Origin: JBDKLC01 sp040384865
GTDB taxonomy: Bacteria; Patescibacteriota; Minisyncoccia; Phycocordibacterales; CAIZLB01
NCBI GenBank assembly: GCA_040384865.1
Contig: JAZKIM010000003.1
Span: 186,001 to 250,000 of the forward strand
Direction of reading: 5' to 3'
Length of the DNA: 64,000 nucleotides
The notes under the pieces are model-generated. The model saw only the letters and a list, made by a program, of their open reading frames with translations, did not search any database and was not told the DNA's origin. Position 1 is the first letter of the stretch; the number at the start of each line of letters is the position of its first letter. Below, piece by piece: positions 36,762-45,851 of this stretch. The translations under genes and the position numbers were made by a program.

Positions 36762-37313
36762 CTATAGAGAGATTTCCTGTTCCTTTTTGTTGAATAATTC
36801 TTCAAGTTTCTTTGAACCTTCCTGTACTATCTTTTCCATTTCTGTCTTGTTTCGCATCATTTCGTCTTCGCCCATTTCCCCACTCTTTTTCTTTTCGTTA
36901 AGATCATCAGCCACCTCACTCCGTTCTCGTCTAATGGCAACACGAGCGTCCTCAAGTTTTTCCTTAGCAACCTTAATGAGCTGCTGTCGTCTCTCGCCGG
37001 TAAGTTCTGGAAAAATAACTCGTAACCCCGCACCGTCAACGACTACAGAGACACCGAGATTGGCCGCCACAATTCCCTTTTCTATTGCCTGAGTCTGTGA
37101 AGAGTCCCACGGAGCTATACGAATGGTCTTTGCGTCCTCTGCCGAAATGCTTGCAACCGATGAAATCGGCATCTCAGCACCGTATGACTCAACCTTTACA
37201 CCATCGAGGAATGCAGTAGATGCTCGACCGGTTCGAATAGCACTGAATTCACGAGTAAGCCATGCTTCGGTTTCTTTGATCTTTTTCTGAAAGTTTGAAA
37301 AGTTATATGCCAT
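36762..37313 (-). CDS. frr: ribosome recycling factor
   Basis: 183 aa. WLTREFSAIRTGRASTAFLDGVKV, TIRIAPWDSSQTQAIEKGI and RVIFPELTGERRQQLIKVAKE are the RRF signatures. Splits post-termination ribosomes with EF-G. Confidence 0.97.
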   Translation of the reverse strand: MAYNFSNFQKKIKETEAWLTREFSAIRTGRASTAFLDGVKVESYGAEMPISSVASISAEDAKTIRIAPWDSSQTQAIEKGIVAANLGVSVVVDGAGLRVIFPELTGERRQQLIKVAKEKLEDARVAIRRERSEVADDLNEKKKSGEMGEDEMMRNKTEMEKIVQEGSKKLEELFNKKEQEISL

Positions 37314-37345
37314 ATATGATGTGTGTTATGAGGATTTTAGCATGT

Positions 37346-38026
37346 TTACTTAAGCACAGGAAGCCTCAAAGCCAAATATTCAAATAACAACTTCAATGAT
37401 GCAGACGGGTCGCGAAGGTAGTCCGAAACGCGAGAGATGGCCGCAAGGGTACCCTCTGTCTTGTCTTTTTCATAACAAGATTTTGTCACTTCAGATATGA
37501 ATTGAAATACTTCTTCTTTCGTTATGCGCTCTTTATCCAAATCAGCAAGCATACCCTTTATTACCTCAAGACGACCTGGAACTATTGCTGCTAAAAATTC
37601 TTTTACCCGAGAATCAATTGGCAATTCTTTTTCATGGACGAGCTGAATGACATGTACTCGTGATAGCACTGTCGGTAAAAGAAGTGAGCTTGTTGGTAAA
37701 GCAAAAAAGAAGTGAGTGTTTGCAGTTGGTTCTTCTATCATTTTAAGAATGCTGTTTTGTGCCTGCATGGTAATACCATTGGCCAGAAGTACCAATACCT
37801 TCTTCGGACCAATTGGAACTCGCTGATGCATTGATATTACCTCAGAAAGATCGTCAATACCGATGGTGGTATATTCACCGACAAAAACGTCAGGGTTTCC
37901 ATGAAATGGAATCTGCATGTGGTCGACAACAAAACGCTCGATATGAGTACGTACGTCAGGAAGAGGAATAGACGTTATAACATATGCATGATGGAGCTTA
38001 GTTGGGTCAAGATGTTTACTGAGCAT
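37346..38026 (-). CDS. holB: DNA polymerase III delta'-like subunit
   Basis: 226 aa from ATG 38026 (MLSKHLDPTKLHHAYV), four bases after the second mreB stop. It resembles the AAA+ clamp-loader delta' fold: IDDLSEVISMHQRVPIGPKKVLVL, ANGITMQAQNSILKMIEEP and LSRVHVIQL (for LSRCQ). Walker A and zinc finger are missing, as expected for a trimmed delta'. Confidence 0.75.
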   Translation of the reverse strand: MLSKHLDPTKLHHAYVITSIPLPDVRTHIERFVVDHMQIPFHGNPDVFVGEYTTIGIDDLSEVISMHQRVPIGPKKVLVLLANGITMQAQNSILKMIEEPTANTHFFFALPTSSLLLPTVLSRVHVIQLVHEKELPIDSRVKEFLAAIVPGRLEVIKGMLADLDKERITKEEVFQFISEVTKSCYEKDKTEGTLAAISRVSDYLRDPSASLKLLFEYLALRLPVLK

Positions 38027-38030
38027 AAGC

Positions 38031-39044
38031 CTACCGCTTAGCGATAATAGTTTTCTTGTATGTATCCAAATGTTCAAGGGCAATACCTGTTCCCTTTGCT
38101 ACACAATAAAGCGCATCTTTAGCCAATGATGCCTTTACGCCAGTTCGTCGAAATACAAGTTCAGGAAGATTACGAAGTTGTGATGAGCCTCCGGTCATAA
38201 TAATACCGTGGTCAATAATATCTGACGCCAGTTCAGGAGGAGTTTCCTGGAGAACATCTTTGATAGCCTTTATCATATCTCGAAGCTCTTTGCCTATCGC
38301 CTTCACAATTTCATTTGTCTTTATATCAACCGCACGAGGAAGTCCCGTAAGAAAATCTCGACCCTTAATGGTCATCATAAGCTCTTCTTCAATAGGAACA
38401 GCCGAACCAATATTTATTTTAATATCCTCAGCTGTCTTGTCACCAATACCAAGGTTGTAAGTTTTCTTTATATAATCTGCAATTGCTGCATCGATTCTAT
38501 TACCGGCACACTTCACCGATGTACATGCCACAATTCCCCCAAGAGAAATTACCGCTACGTCAGTGGTTCCGCCGCCAATATCAACAATCATATGCCCTAC
38601 TGCTTCTTGAATTGAAATACCCGCACCAATCGCTGCAAGAATCGGCTCCTTCACCACATATGCATTTTTTGCTCCAGCTTTAATCGCCGCTTCGATAACA
38701 GCACGACGTTCTGTTGACGTGACACCGGCTGGCACGGACACCATTACTTCCGGCTTCCAAATATTCCACCGACCAAGAGCTTTGTTTATGAAATAACGAA
38801 GCATGGCTTCCGTCACACGATAGTCGGCAATAACACCATCCTTCATTGGCCTGTAGGCAATGATACTGTCAGGAGTCTTACCAATCATATCCTTTGCTTC
38901 ATTTCCTACCGCTAAAATTTGATTGTCTTGTTCAGACACAGCAACTACTGAGGGCTCGTTTAAAACGATACCCTTTCCAGGTAAAAAAACGAGAGTGTTA
39001 GCTGTGCCCAGATCTATACCGAGTTTTCTAGAAAACATTCCCAT
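38031..39044 (-). CDS. mreB: MreB paralogue (second copy)
   Basis: 337 aa from ATG 39044. Full actin fold: LGIDLGTANTLVFLPGKG, HMIVDIGGGTTDVAVISLGG and GIIMTGGSSQLRNLPE. The leaderless -10 box (39051-39056) selects this start over the ATG 14 codons upstream. Linked to holB, not to mreC. It lacks the longer amphipathic N-terminus of the first copy. Confidence 0.94.
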   Translation of the reverse strand: MGMFSRKLGIDLGTANTLVFLPGKGIVLNEPSVVAVSEQDNQILAVGNEAKDMIGKTPDSIIAYRPMKDGVIADYRVTEAMLRYFINKALGRWNIWKPEVMVSVPAGVTSTERRAVIEAAIKAGAKNAYVVKEPILAAIGAGISIQEAVGHMIVDIGGGTTDVAVISLGGIVACTSVKCAGNRIDAAIADYIKKTYNLGIGDKTAEDIKINIGSAVPIEEELMMTIKGRDFLTGLPRAVDIKTNEIVKAIGKELRDMIKAIKDVLQETPPELASDIIDHGIIMTGGSSQLRNLPELVFRRTGVKASLAKDALYCVAKGTGIALEHLDTYKKTIIAKR

Positions 39045-39050
39045 GCGGCA

Positions 39051-39056
39051 ATGATA
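39051..39056 (-). promoter_or_regulatory. -10 box of second mreB
   Basis: TATCAT, six bases, ATG at 39044. Confidence 0.6.
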
Positions 39057-39098
39057 CAGCAAAGATGTCATGGTATCAATTTGCAACTAGCCTAAGAG

Positions 39099-39135
39099 AA
39101 AACCGCCACCGCGCAAGGTGCGCGAATGGCGGTTT
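39099..39135 (-). terminator. two-tier terminator
   Basis: Outer stem AAACCGCCA/TGGCGGTTT, inner stem CGCGC/GCGCG, tail TTTTCTCTTA on the minus strand, after the orphan ending at 39146. Confidence 0.9.
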
Positions 39136-39145
39136 CATGAGGAGT

Positions 39146-39544
39146 TCAGTTTAGGAGGTGCGCAGTTTGAAGAGGGGTCCTCAAGCGCATCTCTAGGATA
39201 TCTTCGAGTTCACACCCGATCGACTCTGCTCCATTCCGTAGCCGCAGCATGATGTCACCGGCCGCATGTACCGTCAAGGTAAAAGCAGGGACGTAATCCT
39301 CGTACCGGCAAATGATTGGCCGAGCGATGACAAGGGCGAGCCACTCTTCTTGTTTGCACAAGCCTTGGATCAGAATGATTCTGAGAATGCTGAAGTAATT
39401 CTGGTCCCACTGAAAGTGGTCAGGGTGAATCCCGCGCGACAGCAGGATTGCGGTAGTGACTGTGTCGGCCGCCTCGATGTCGTGCTTTTCACCAACCTGG
39501 CAGGTTTTTTTGAGAAGGTTTTTAACAACCTCAGGAGTTTTCAT
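39146..39544 (-). CDS. 132-aa orphan, GC-rich cassette
   Basis: From ATG 39544 (MKTPEVVKNLLKKTCQVGEK); the frame is open to 39637, but a TATAAA-like box near 39610 suggests the shorter form. Soluble; HPDHFQWDQNYFSILRIILIQG and ALVIARPIICRYEDYV are notable. Own two-tier terminator; divergent from priA. No homology recognised. Confidence 0.55.
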   Translation of the reverse strand: MKTPEVVKNLLKKTCQVGEKHDIEAADTVTTAILLSRGIHPDHFQWDQNYFSILRIILIQGLCKQEEWLALVIARPIICRYEDYVPAFTLTVHAAGDIMLRLRNGAESIGCELEDILEMRLRTPLQTAHLLN

Positions 39545-39681
39545 ATGGAGTGGACAGTGAAGGTTCAATGCTTCCTCGTCGAGCGGTGTGGTTGTGCTCG
39601 CGGAAACGATTTTATAATGCCACACTTTACTGAACATAACAATATCTCGTAAAATGGCTCAAAATCTGACAATATATACCT

Positions 39682-41625
39682 GTGTACATAGTCACTGTCT
39701 TTCCCATCGCTCGCAATGCCTTCAAGGACCGCCTGTCCTATTGGAGTGCACATCCCTTCCGCCCTGGAAGTATTATCACCGTCCCTGTTCGCGGCCGTGA
39801 AATTGCTGCTCTTGTTGAAACGGTGCAACCGGCACAACAAGCAAAGACCAGTGTCAAGAACGCAGAGTTCATGACCAAAAAAATCGACAAGGGTGATGAG
39901 CGTATGCTCGTGCGCCCCGGCTGCATTAGGGCTGCCATAAAAACAGCCACATATTTCATTTCTCCTTTTGGCCAGACATTACGAAGTCTCATTCCAGAAT
40001 CCATTTTAAGCGCACCCCTTGAGGTGGTGAAAGAAATTTCTGACAAAGAACGTGCCGAGTCCACCGCTCCCATCAAATTAGTTGATGATGATGGAAATGA
40101 TATCGTACCCGAAGTACTTACCTTCCAGACAAACGATGCGGATAGATATAGTTCATACAAAAGCATCGTTCGCGAAGAATTTGCCAGAAAGCGATCGGTA
40201 TTAATGATAGTGCCGACAGTTGTTACAGCAGATAACATGGCCGCAATCCTACGCAAAGGTATTGACGATTATGTAGTGGTACTCCACAGCGGATTGAGTA
40301 AGAAAAAACAAAGGGCAGAATGGGTACGGGCAGTAACAGACGAGCATCCACTTCTTGTTATCGCAACACCCAATTTCATGTCAGTACCGCGAAGAGATGT
40401 ACACACAATCATTGTTGAAAAGGAATCGTCTCGCGCATATCTTGCAGCGCGGCCACCCTTCGTTGACGCTCGCGCACACGCAGAATATTACGCAAGAGAA
40501 ATTGGTGCACGAATCATTTATGGAGATTCACTTCTACGTGTCGAAACATTGCATCGACGCGAAACTGGAGAGGTGACCGATCTCTTCTCCCCTTCTTTCC
40601 GAATCGAAAACAACCCAAAGACACTTGTGGTCGACATGAGTGATTCGGTCCACAAAGCAACAAAAGAAAACAAAAACTCACCGATCATGAGCGAAGAACT
40701 TGAATCAATGATCCAATATGCCATCGACAAGAAAAGCCGGATCTTTATATATTCAGCTCGCCGCGGCCTTGCTCCCCAAACAGTATGCGGAGATTGTTCG
40801 CAAACCGTATTATGCGATCAGTGCCAAGCGCCCGTAGTCCTCCATCAATCAAAATCAGAGACTGAACGCTTCTTTCTCTGTCATCATTGCGGAAAAAAAC
40901 GTAGCGCGGCCGAGCGTTGCGTCAAATGCAACAGCTGGAAACTCATCACTCTTGGAGTTGGTATTGATACAGTCATTCAAGAAATTGAAAAACAATTTCC
41001 TAAAGCGAAAATATTCAAAATTGACAGAGACAGTGTCAGCACAGACAAACAAGCTCGGATGATTATAAACGAATTTGAAAAAACACCAGGAAGTATCCTG
41101 GTTGGAACTGAAACAACATTAGCTTTTCTGCCATCGGTCCCCTACATTGCAGTTGCTTCTCTCGATAGTCTTTTCTCACTTCCTGATTTCCGTTTAAATG
41201 AACGTATTTGCCATACCCTTCTACGTCTCATTTCATCCACCACTGAATATTTTCTCATTCAAACCAGAAATCCTTCCGCACCCATTCTCGATCAAATCAC
41301 CCGTGGTGCTCTTACTGATTTCTACCGAAAGGAAATAGAGATGCGACAAATGTTACAATACCCACCCTTCTCCACCTTCATTAAAGTTACCATTGAAGGT
41401 AAGAAAGCTGTCATCTCCGAGCAAATGGAACGAGTACAAGCTATGCTTGAACCTTGGTCTACGAGCGTTTTTCCAGCATTCATCCCTACTATCAAAGGAA
41501 ACTCAGTCCTTCACCTCCTTGTCACCGTACCACCTGAATCGTGGCCGGACGAAGGACTGGCGAAGACCCTCTCTTCACTTCAGCCTAATTTTGTGGTAAA
41601 AGTTAATCCTGAAAGCCTGCTGTAA
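39682..41625 (+). CDS. priA: PriA-like protein lacking helicase motifs
   Basis: 647 aa from GTG 39682. The overall layout of primosomal protein N' is kept: N-terminal domain (VFPIARNAFKDRLSYW), zinc-binding cysteines in CGDCSQTVLCDQC and CHHCGKKRSAAERCVKC, then GVGIDTVIQEIEKQFP and LPDFRLNERI. But Walker A (GxTGSGKT) is replaced by a region with NDADRYSSYKS, DEEH by VEKES, and the motif VI GRAGR by LRLISSTTEYF. It probably binds DNA or recruits partners without ATP-driven unwinding. Followed by def and fmt. Confidence 0.85.
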   Translation: MYIVTVFPIARNAFKDRLSYWSAHPFRPGSIITVPVRGREIAALVETVQPAQQAKTSVKNAEFMTKKIDKGDERMLVRPGCIRAAIKTATYFISPFGQTLRSLIPESILSAPLEVVKEISDKERAESTAPIKLVDDDGNDIVPEVLTFQTNDADRYSSYKSIVREEFARKRSVLMIVPTVVTADNMAAILRKGIDDYVVVLHSGLSKKKQRAEWVRAVTDEHPLLVIATPNFMSVPRRDVHTIIVEKESSRAYLAARPPFVDARAHAEYYAREIGARIIYGDSLLRVETLHRRETGEVTDLFSPSFRIENNPKTLVVDMSDSVHKATKENKNSPIMSEELESMIQYAIDKKSRIFIYSARRGLAPQTVCGDCSQTVLCDQCQAPVVLHQSKSETERFFLCHHCGKKRSAAERCVKCNSWKLITLGVGIDTVIQEIEKQFPKAKIFKIDRDSVSTDKQARMIINEFEKTPGSILVGTETTLAFLPSVPYIAVASLDSLFSLPDFRLNERICHTLLRLISSTTEYFLIQTRNPSAPILDQITRGALTDFYRKEIEMRQMLQYPPFSTFIKVTIEGKKAVISEQMERVQAMLEPWSTSVFPAFIPTIKGNSVLHLLVTVPPESWPDEGLAKTLSSLQPNFVVKVNPESLL

Positions 41626-41645
41626 TTCAGGCCCTACCACATCTC

Positions 41646-42278
41646 ATGGAACAGACTCCCCCTAAAAAACCTGTCAAAAAAATATCGAAAATAGATATGT
41701 CACCTGAAATCGTTCAGGTTGGTCACCCTGCATTGCATGCTGTAGCAAAAGATATACCTATTAAAGACATAGGGTCGACGAAAATACAAAAGGTGCTTGC
41801 CGATATGAAAAATGCGCTCAATAGTCAAACTGATGGTATCGGACTTGCGGCACCACAGATCGGCGTATCACTACGTATTTTTATGGTATCAGGAAAGGTA
41901 TTACTTTCACCTGATGATCGTATACTTGCAACCGAAGGCAAGAAGACAAATCAACCAATACCCGAGGATATGGTGTTCATTAATCCAGTCATAACAAAAG
42001 AATCAAAAGAAAAAAGATGGCTTGATGGTGAAGGATGTCTTTCTGTCCGTTGGCTATATGGCAAAGTACGACGCTCCACAAAAGTAGCTGTCCGAGCATA
42101 CGACGAAAAAGGAAATGTATTTGAGCGCGGCGCTGGCGGCCTGATGGCACACATCTTCCAGCATGAAATAGATCATCTCAATGGCATTCTTTTCATCGAC
42201 AAAGCAAAGGATGTTCAGGAGCTTGAGCAAGATCCCGACGGTCACACACATGCGACAGATCCTTCTGACAAGGTATAG
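41646..42278 (+). CDS. def: peptide deformylase (copy 1)
   Basis: 210 aa. Motif 1 GIGLAAPQIG (about 64), motif 2 EGCLS (about 129) and motif 3 HEIDH (about 172) are all intact. Removes the N-formyl group from nascent proteins, using Fe/Ni/Zn. The stop codon overlaps the fmt -10 box. Operon with priA and fmt. Confidence 0.96.
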   Translation: MEQTPPKKPVKKISKIDMSPEIVQVGHPALHAVAKDIPIKDIGSTKIQKVLADMKNALNSQTDGIGLAAPQIGVSLRIFMVSGKVLLSPDDRILATEGKKTNQPIPEDMVFINPVITKESKEKRWLDGEGCLSVRWLYGKVRRSTKVAVRAYDEKGNVFERGAGGLMAHIFQHEIDHLNGILFIDKAKDVQELEQDPDGHTHATDPSDKV

Positions 42279-42288
42279 TATTAGAAAC

Positions 42289-43158
42289 ATGAACAATACT
42301 TCTTCACAATTTGTTTTCTTTGGTACTTCAGAATTTTCAATTATTGTTCTTGAAACATTGCGCGGTCGCGGTCTTCTACCAAAAGCGATTGTAACGACTC
42401 CTGACCGGCCACAAGGAAGAAAATTGGTAACAGCTGCTCCTCCTGTCAAAATATGGGCCCAGGAAAATGGGGTCGCCGTACTACAATTCGAAAAACTAAA
42501 TGATGACGCCATTTCCACCCTCTCCAACTTAAAGGTAGATTTTTTTATTGTGGCATCTTATGGAAAAATAATTCCGCAGGCTATTCTCGACATTCCGACC
42601 AAAGGGGCACTCAATATCCATCCTTCACTACTTCCTCTCTATCGTGGCGCCTCCCCACTTCAATCAACCATTCTTGCTGATGACTCGGATACCGGTGTCA
42701 CCATCATAAAAATGGATGCTCTCATGGATCATGGGCCAATTGTTGCAGCAAGAAAAGTTAAAATCGCGGATTGGCCTCCAACCGTCACCGAACTCGAACA
42801 TACTCTTGCCATTTCCGGCACTCAACTTTTAGCTGATCATCTTGATGAATATATCAACAATACACTGACACCAATAGAACAAGATCACCACAAGGCAACC
42901 TTCACAAAAAAGATATCGAGAGAGGAAGGACTTATTAATATAAAAGACGAAAGTGATGCAAATGCTCGTATTTCTTTTTTAAAGTTCCAAGCATTTCAAG
43001 GCTGGCCAGGTACATATTTCTTTACTGAGCGGAAAGGAAAAAAGATTCGTGTAACCATTAAGGACGCAAAATTTGAAGAAGGGAAGTTTATTATCACCAA
43101 AGTAACACCCGAAGGCGGAAAGGAAATATCATACGAAGAATTTTTACGAGGGTTGTAA
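42289..43158 (+). CDS. fmt: methionyl-tRNA formyltransferase
   Basis: 289 aa from ATG 42289 (MNNTSSQFVFFGTSEFSI). Shows ATTPDRP-like TTPDRPQGRKL, the catalytic region LNIHPSLLPLYRGASPLQ (about 108-125) and DTGVTIIKMDALMDHGPI. The start is set by TATAGT nine bases upstream. Formylates initiator Met-tRNA; def then removes the formyl group. Confidence 0.96.
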   Translation: MNNTSSQFVFFGTSEFSIIVLETLRGRGLLPKAIVTTPDRPQGRKLVTAAPPVKIWAQENGVAVLQFEKLNDDAISTLSNLKVDFFIVASYGKIIPQAILDIPTKGALNIHPSLLPLYRGASPLQSTILADDSDTGVTIIKMDALMDHGPIVAARKVKIADWPPTVTELEHTLAISGTQLLADHLDEYINNTLTPIEQDHHKATFTKKISREEGLINIKDESDANARISFLKFQAFQGWPGTYFFTERKGKKIRVTIKDAKFEEGKFIITKVTPEGGKEISYEEFLRGL

Positions 43159-43159
43159 A

Positions 43160-43193
43160 GTAAAATGACCTGCCTTTCGGCAGGTCATTTTAC
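43160..43193. terminator. bidirectional terminator between fmt and hpf
   Basis: 15-bp perfect stem GTAAAATGACCTGCC, tetraloop TTTC; A- and T-rich on both outer sides. Confidence 0.9.
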
Positions 43194-43199
43194 TATCAG

Positions 43200-43559
43200 C
43201 TATCGATCAGTTATTCCCCTTATAAGATTCTTTATCCTTTGTCCTCCTCGTTTCCACAATGTCTGTTTCTTATCCTTACTTGATGAAAGGAGGTTAAAAA
43301 GTTCTTCCCGAGCTACATCAATCGCCGTATACAAATCTTCCTTTTCAGCGCTAGCTCGTGTGAAATTACCGCCATTGGTAACATGCAACTCCGCTCGAAA
43401 AATATCTCCCGAGCGATGGTGGTTGGAAGTCTTTCCCAGTTCAGCTTCAATCATTGCATTCTCGTCAAGAAATTTCTCAAGTCCCTGCAAACGTTTATCA
43501 AGATACTCCTGGATCGCAGGAGTAACATCCATGTGGTTTCCTTTTGTTATGATCTTCAT
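43200..43559 (-). CDS. hpf: ribosome hibernation / sigma-54 modulation family factor
   Basis: 119 aa, a short HPF/RaiA: MKIITKGNHMDVTPAIQEYLD, E.AELGKTSNHH, and EKEDLYTAIDVAREEL are the family pattern. Binds the 30S decoding region when growth stops. TATAAT lies six bases before ATG. Confidence 0.92.
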   Translation of the reverse strand: MKIITKGNHMDVTPAIQEYLDKRLQGLEKFLDENAMIEAELGKTSNHHRSGDIFRAELHVTNGGNFTRASAEKEDLYTAIDVAREELFNLLSSSKDKKQTLWKRGGQRIKNLIRGITDR

Positions 43560-43565
43560 GAACCC

Positions 43566-43571
43566 ATTATA
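43566..43571 (-). promoter_or_regulatory. -10 box of hpf, leaderless
   Basis: TATAAT, six bases, ATG at 43559. Confidence 0.65.
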
Positions 43572-43606
43572 TCAAATATACTTAATTTTAGGTTAACAAC
43601 CCACCC

Positions 43607-44566
43607 CTAAGGTTGCAATACTTGTGAGGTCTGTCCATTGATTGAAATAACAACCTGGCTTATGGAGCTAAATTGCTTTAACGTCTGCTCTATCTGAGAC
43701 CTAATAGCGGTTACACGACAAGAACCAGCAACCCCCGAATCAAGAGTAGCGTTGAAATCCGCCCGAGCAACCCCATTGGTTACAATGAGACTGTTTAGTT
43801 TAACGTCTGAATTAAGATTTGTGATATATCCACTGCCACTTTCAGATATTGAAGGTCCCTTAAGTAATTCCTCAAGGGCGGCTTTACCTGTTGTAGAAGT
43901 TTTTAGGATAGATCGAGAGGTGGCAAAGACCTTGCTACAATCTGTATTTTGCACACCGGCAAGAGTAGAGTTACTGAAAAACACCTTAACTGTCATCATG
44001 TTGGCACTTGAGGAAGTAGCAAACTTGATCGGGATGACAAGTTCTGCGTTATTTTCTGGAAGGCCGGATGGATTGTCTTTTTGTAGAATGAGCTTACCTG
44101 TCGAGGTTTCTGGTATCGAGAAAGTAACAATTTGCTTGAAAGACACAAAATCAGTCGTCATCCAATCACCTTGTGCTTGAACAGGAAATTGTGCAATGAC
44201 CTTGTCATTTGCATCAAGCAATTTTGCCGGAAACGAAGCTTCGAAATACCAAATACCCCTCGCCTCTCCACGTAATTCAAAACCGCTAGCAACTATCTGC
44301 TGTGCTACAGGGTTTTCAACATGAATCATGTTGGAGACATTCGTATCCACAACAGGTGTTACTTTATTCACATAGGTTTTACCGTCCGGGGTTTTACATT
44401 GTTCAGGATAGCTTTCCATCACGGGATAACCCGCGGCGACACATTCCTCATACGTTTTTATTACCACCACCTGCCCATTATCACCCTTATTCTTGAACGC
44501 CAAACCGACCGCACCAGCTAAAATTACCAAAACAACAAAACCTAAAACATACGGGGTTGTTTTCAT
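43607..44566 (-). CDS. secreted Gmad2 + GerMN domain protein
   Basis: 319 aa. N-terminal anchor (YVLGFVVLVILAGAVGLAF), a small Cys segment (YEECVAAGYPVMESYPEQC), an Ig-like Gmad2 domain (about 85-185: VENPVAQQIVASGFELRGEA) and a C-terminal GerMN domain (VKVFFSNS..., ALEELLKGPS). These domains occur together in exported proteins of spore-formers and CPR; here they cannot be linked to sporulation. Confidence 0.8.
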   Translation of the reverse strand: MKTTPYVLGFVVLVILAGAVGLAFKNKGDNGQVVVIKTYEECVAAGYPVMESYPEQCKTPDGKTYVNKVTPVVDTNVSNMIHVENPVAQQIVASGFELRGEARGIWYFEASFPAKLLDANDKVIAQFPVQAQGDWMTTDFVSFKQIVTFSIPETSTGKLILQKDNPSGLPENNAELVIPIKFATSSSANMMTVKVFFSNSTLAGVQNTDCSKVFATSRSILKTSTTGKAALEELLKGPSISESGSGYITNLNSDVKLNSLIVTNGVARADFNATLDSGVAGSCRVTAIRSQIEQTLKQFSSISQVVISINGQTSQVLQP

Positions 44567-44641
44567 GCAGATTATGCCGAATGAAAGACCAATACATTAC
44601 AAGAATCTAAGGGCGCTTCTCTTGGCCTTTCTTAAATAAGG

Positions 44642-44647
44642 TATAAT
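44642..44647 (+). promoter_or_regulatory. probable -10 box
   Basis: TATAAT about 42 bases before the secreted coiled-coil gene at 44689, giving a leader of about 35 bases. Confidence 0.5.
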
Positions 44648-44688
44648 AATTAGCGTTAACATCTAAATATTGAAACGACATATAACAT

Positions 44689-45441
44689 ATGAAAACAATT
44701 ACACATATTAGCTTAGCAACGACAGCGATTATTCTAATATTCAGCGCGTCGCTTGCCAGAGCTCAGACAGAATCAGGATTAGGAGCAGAAGCCCGTCTAA
44801 TGGCATCAACTAGCATAAAAATTCTTCAAACTGGTCGGGAAACTGCACAAACAATACGAGCTACAACTACAGCCGGCACTTCAACTATTCGTCAGGCACT
44901 TAAAGAAAATCGACAAACAACGGTTCAGGCACTTCAGACAAATCAAGCAACATTTCGTGCGTCAATCGAAGCTCGCCAAGCAGAACTTAAGACGAAAATC
45001 AAATCTATAATAGCTGAAAAAAAGACAAAGCTTGAGGATGCAGCCCGCGAACGGGCAATGAAGCACCTCAAGTCTATTTTCAACAATCTTACTGCCCGAA
45101 TATCCCGATTACAGAACGCAGATCAAAAGCTTGCTACCCGCATCAATGAAGCAACAACTGCCGGCGCAAATATGTCCACAACCACTTCTCTGTACACAAT
45201 AGCTCAAACATCTCTCGAAAAGGCACGGACGGACGTAGAAGCAGCTCGAGCGGCAGTAAGTGAAGAAATTAGTCTAGAGACTTCAAAAGAAGTTCTTCGA
45301 ACCCTAGTAAAAACAGCTGAGGATTCAATCAAGATCGCGGCTGAAGCATACAAAAAGACTCTAATGGCACTTGAATCTGCATTTCCATCTGTAAAAGTAA
45401 AGACGAATTCCTCTGTTACAGCGTCAACGACTGCACAATAA
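44689..45441 (+). CDS. secreted coiled-coil protein
   Basis: 250 aa. A signal peptide (about residues 1-25, ending SLARAQ) is followed by long Ala/Lys/Glu-rich helices with no Cys, a heptad-like pattern and Thr-rich loops (TTTAGTSTIRQ, TTTSLYTIAQ). Probably an extracellular structural protein. Followed by a small membrane protein gene 34 bases on. Confidence 0.7.
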   Translation: MKTITHISLATTAIILIFSASLARAQTESGLGAEARLMASTSIKILQTGRETAQTIRATTTAGTSTIRQALKENRQTTVQALQTNQATFRASIEARQAELKTKIKSIIAEKKTKLEDAARERAMKHLKSIFNNLTARISRLQNADQKLATRINEATTAGANMSTTTSLYTIAQTSLEKARTDVEAARAAVSEEISLETSKEVLRTLVKTAEDSIKIAAEAYKKTLMALESAFPSVKVKTNSSVTASTTAQ

Positions 45442-45475
45442 ATTAAAGATAGTTTTACCTACATAAATTAATAAC

Positions 45476-45775
45476 ATGGAATCAAATATACAAAACGTTA
45501 ATGGTATGAATGTGGAGCAAAGTAAACCTCAGCCTAATAATGGTATCGGTAAGTTCATTTTGACCATCATCATAGTGGCACTTTTAGTGGGCGCCGGCTA
45601 TTATGTCTGGATTAAATATGGAAATGAACAGAGTGCTGTACAACAAGCTGCTATAACCAAGATACCTCGCGTAGACAACTCAACAACATCAAGAAGTATC
45701 TCGGCTGACATTGAAGCTGCTGGCAGCTTCAATAACAGTGGAAACATGAATGCGGTCGATCAGGAATTCAAATAA
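45476..45775 (+). CDS. small single-pass membrane protein
   Basis: 99 aa. Asn/Gln-rich N-terminus, one helix at about 26-47 (GKFILTIIIVALLVGAGYYV), and an exported Ser/Asn-rich tail. Follows the coiled-coil gene and ends in a strong terminator. Family not recognised. Confidence 0.65.
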   Translation: MESNIQNVNGMNVEQSKPQPNNGIGKFILTIIIVALLVGAGYYVWIKYGNEQSAVQQAAITKIPRVDNSTTSRSISADIEAAGSFNNSGNMNAVDQEFK

Positions 45776-45796
45776 ATTCTTTCAAAAAAATAAGTG

Positions 45797-45831
45797 AAAA
45801 CCCGATTGCGCATGATGCGCAATCGGGTTTT
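45797..45831. terminator. bidirectional terminator
   Basis: 17-bp stem AAAACCCGATTGCGCAT around a single G, ending TTTTTATG. Shared by two converging genes. Confidence 0.9.
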
Positions 45832-45851
45832 TATGTTTGTGCTTTACTGGA

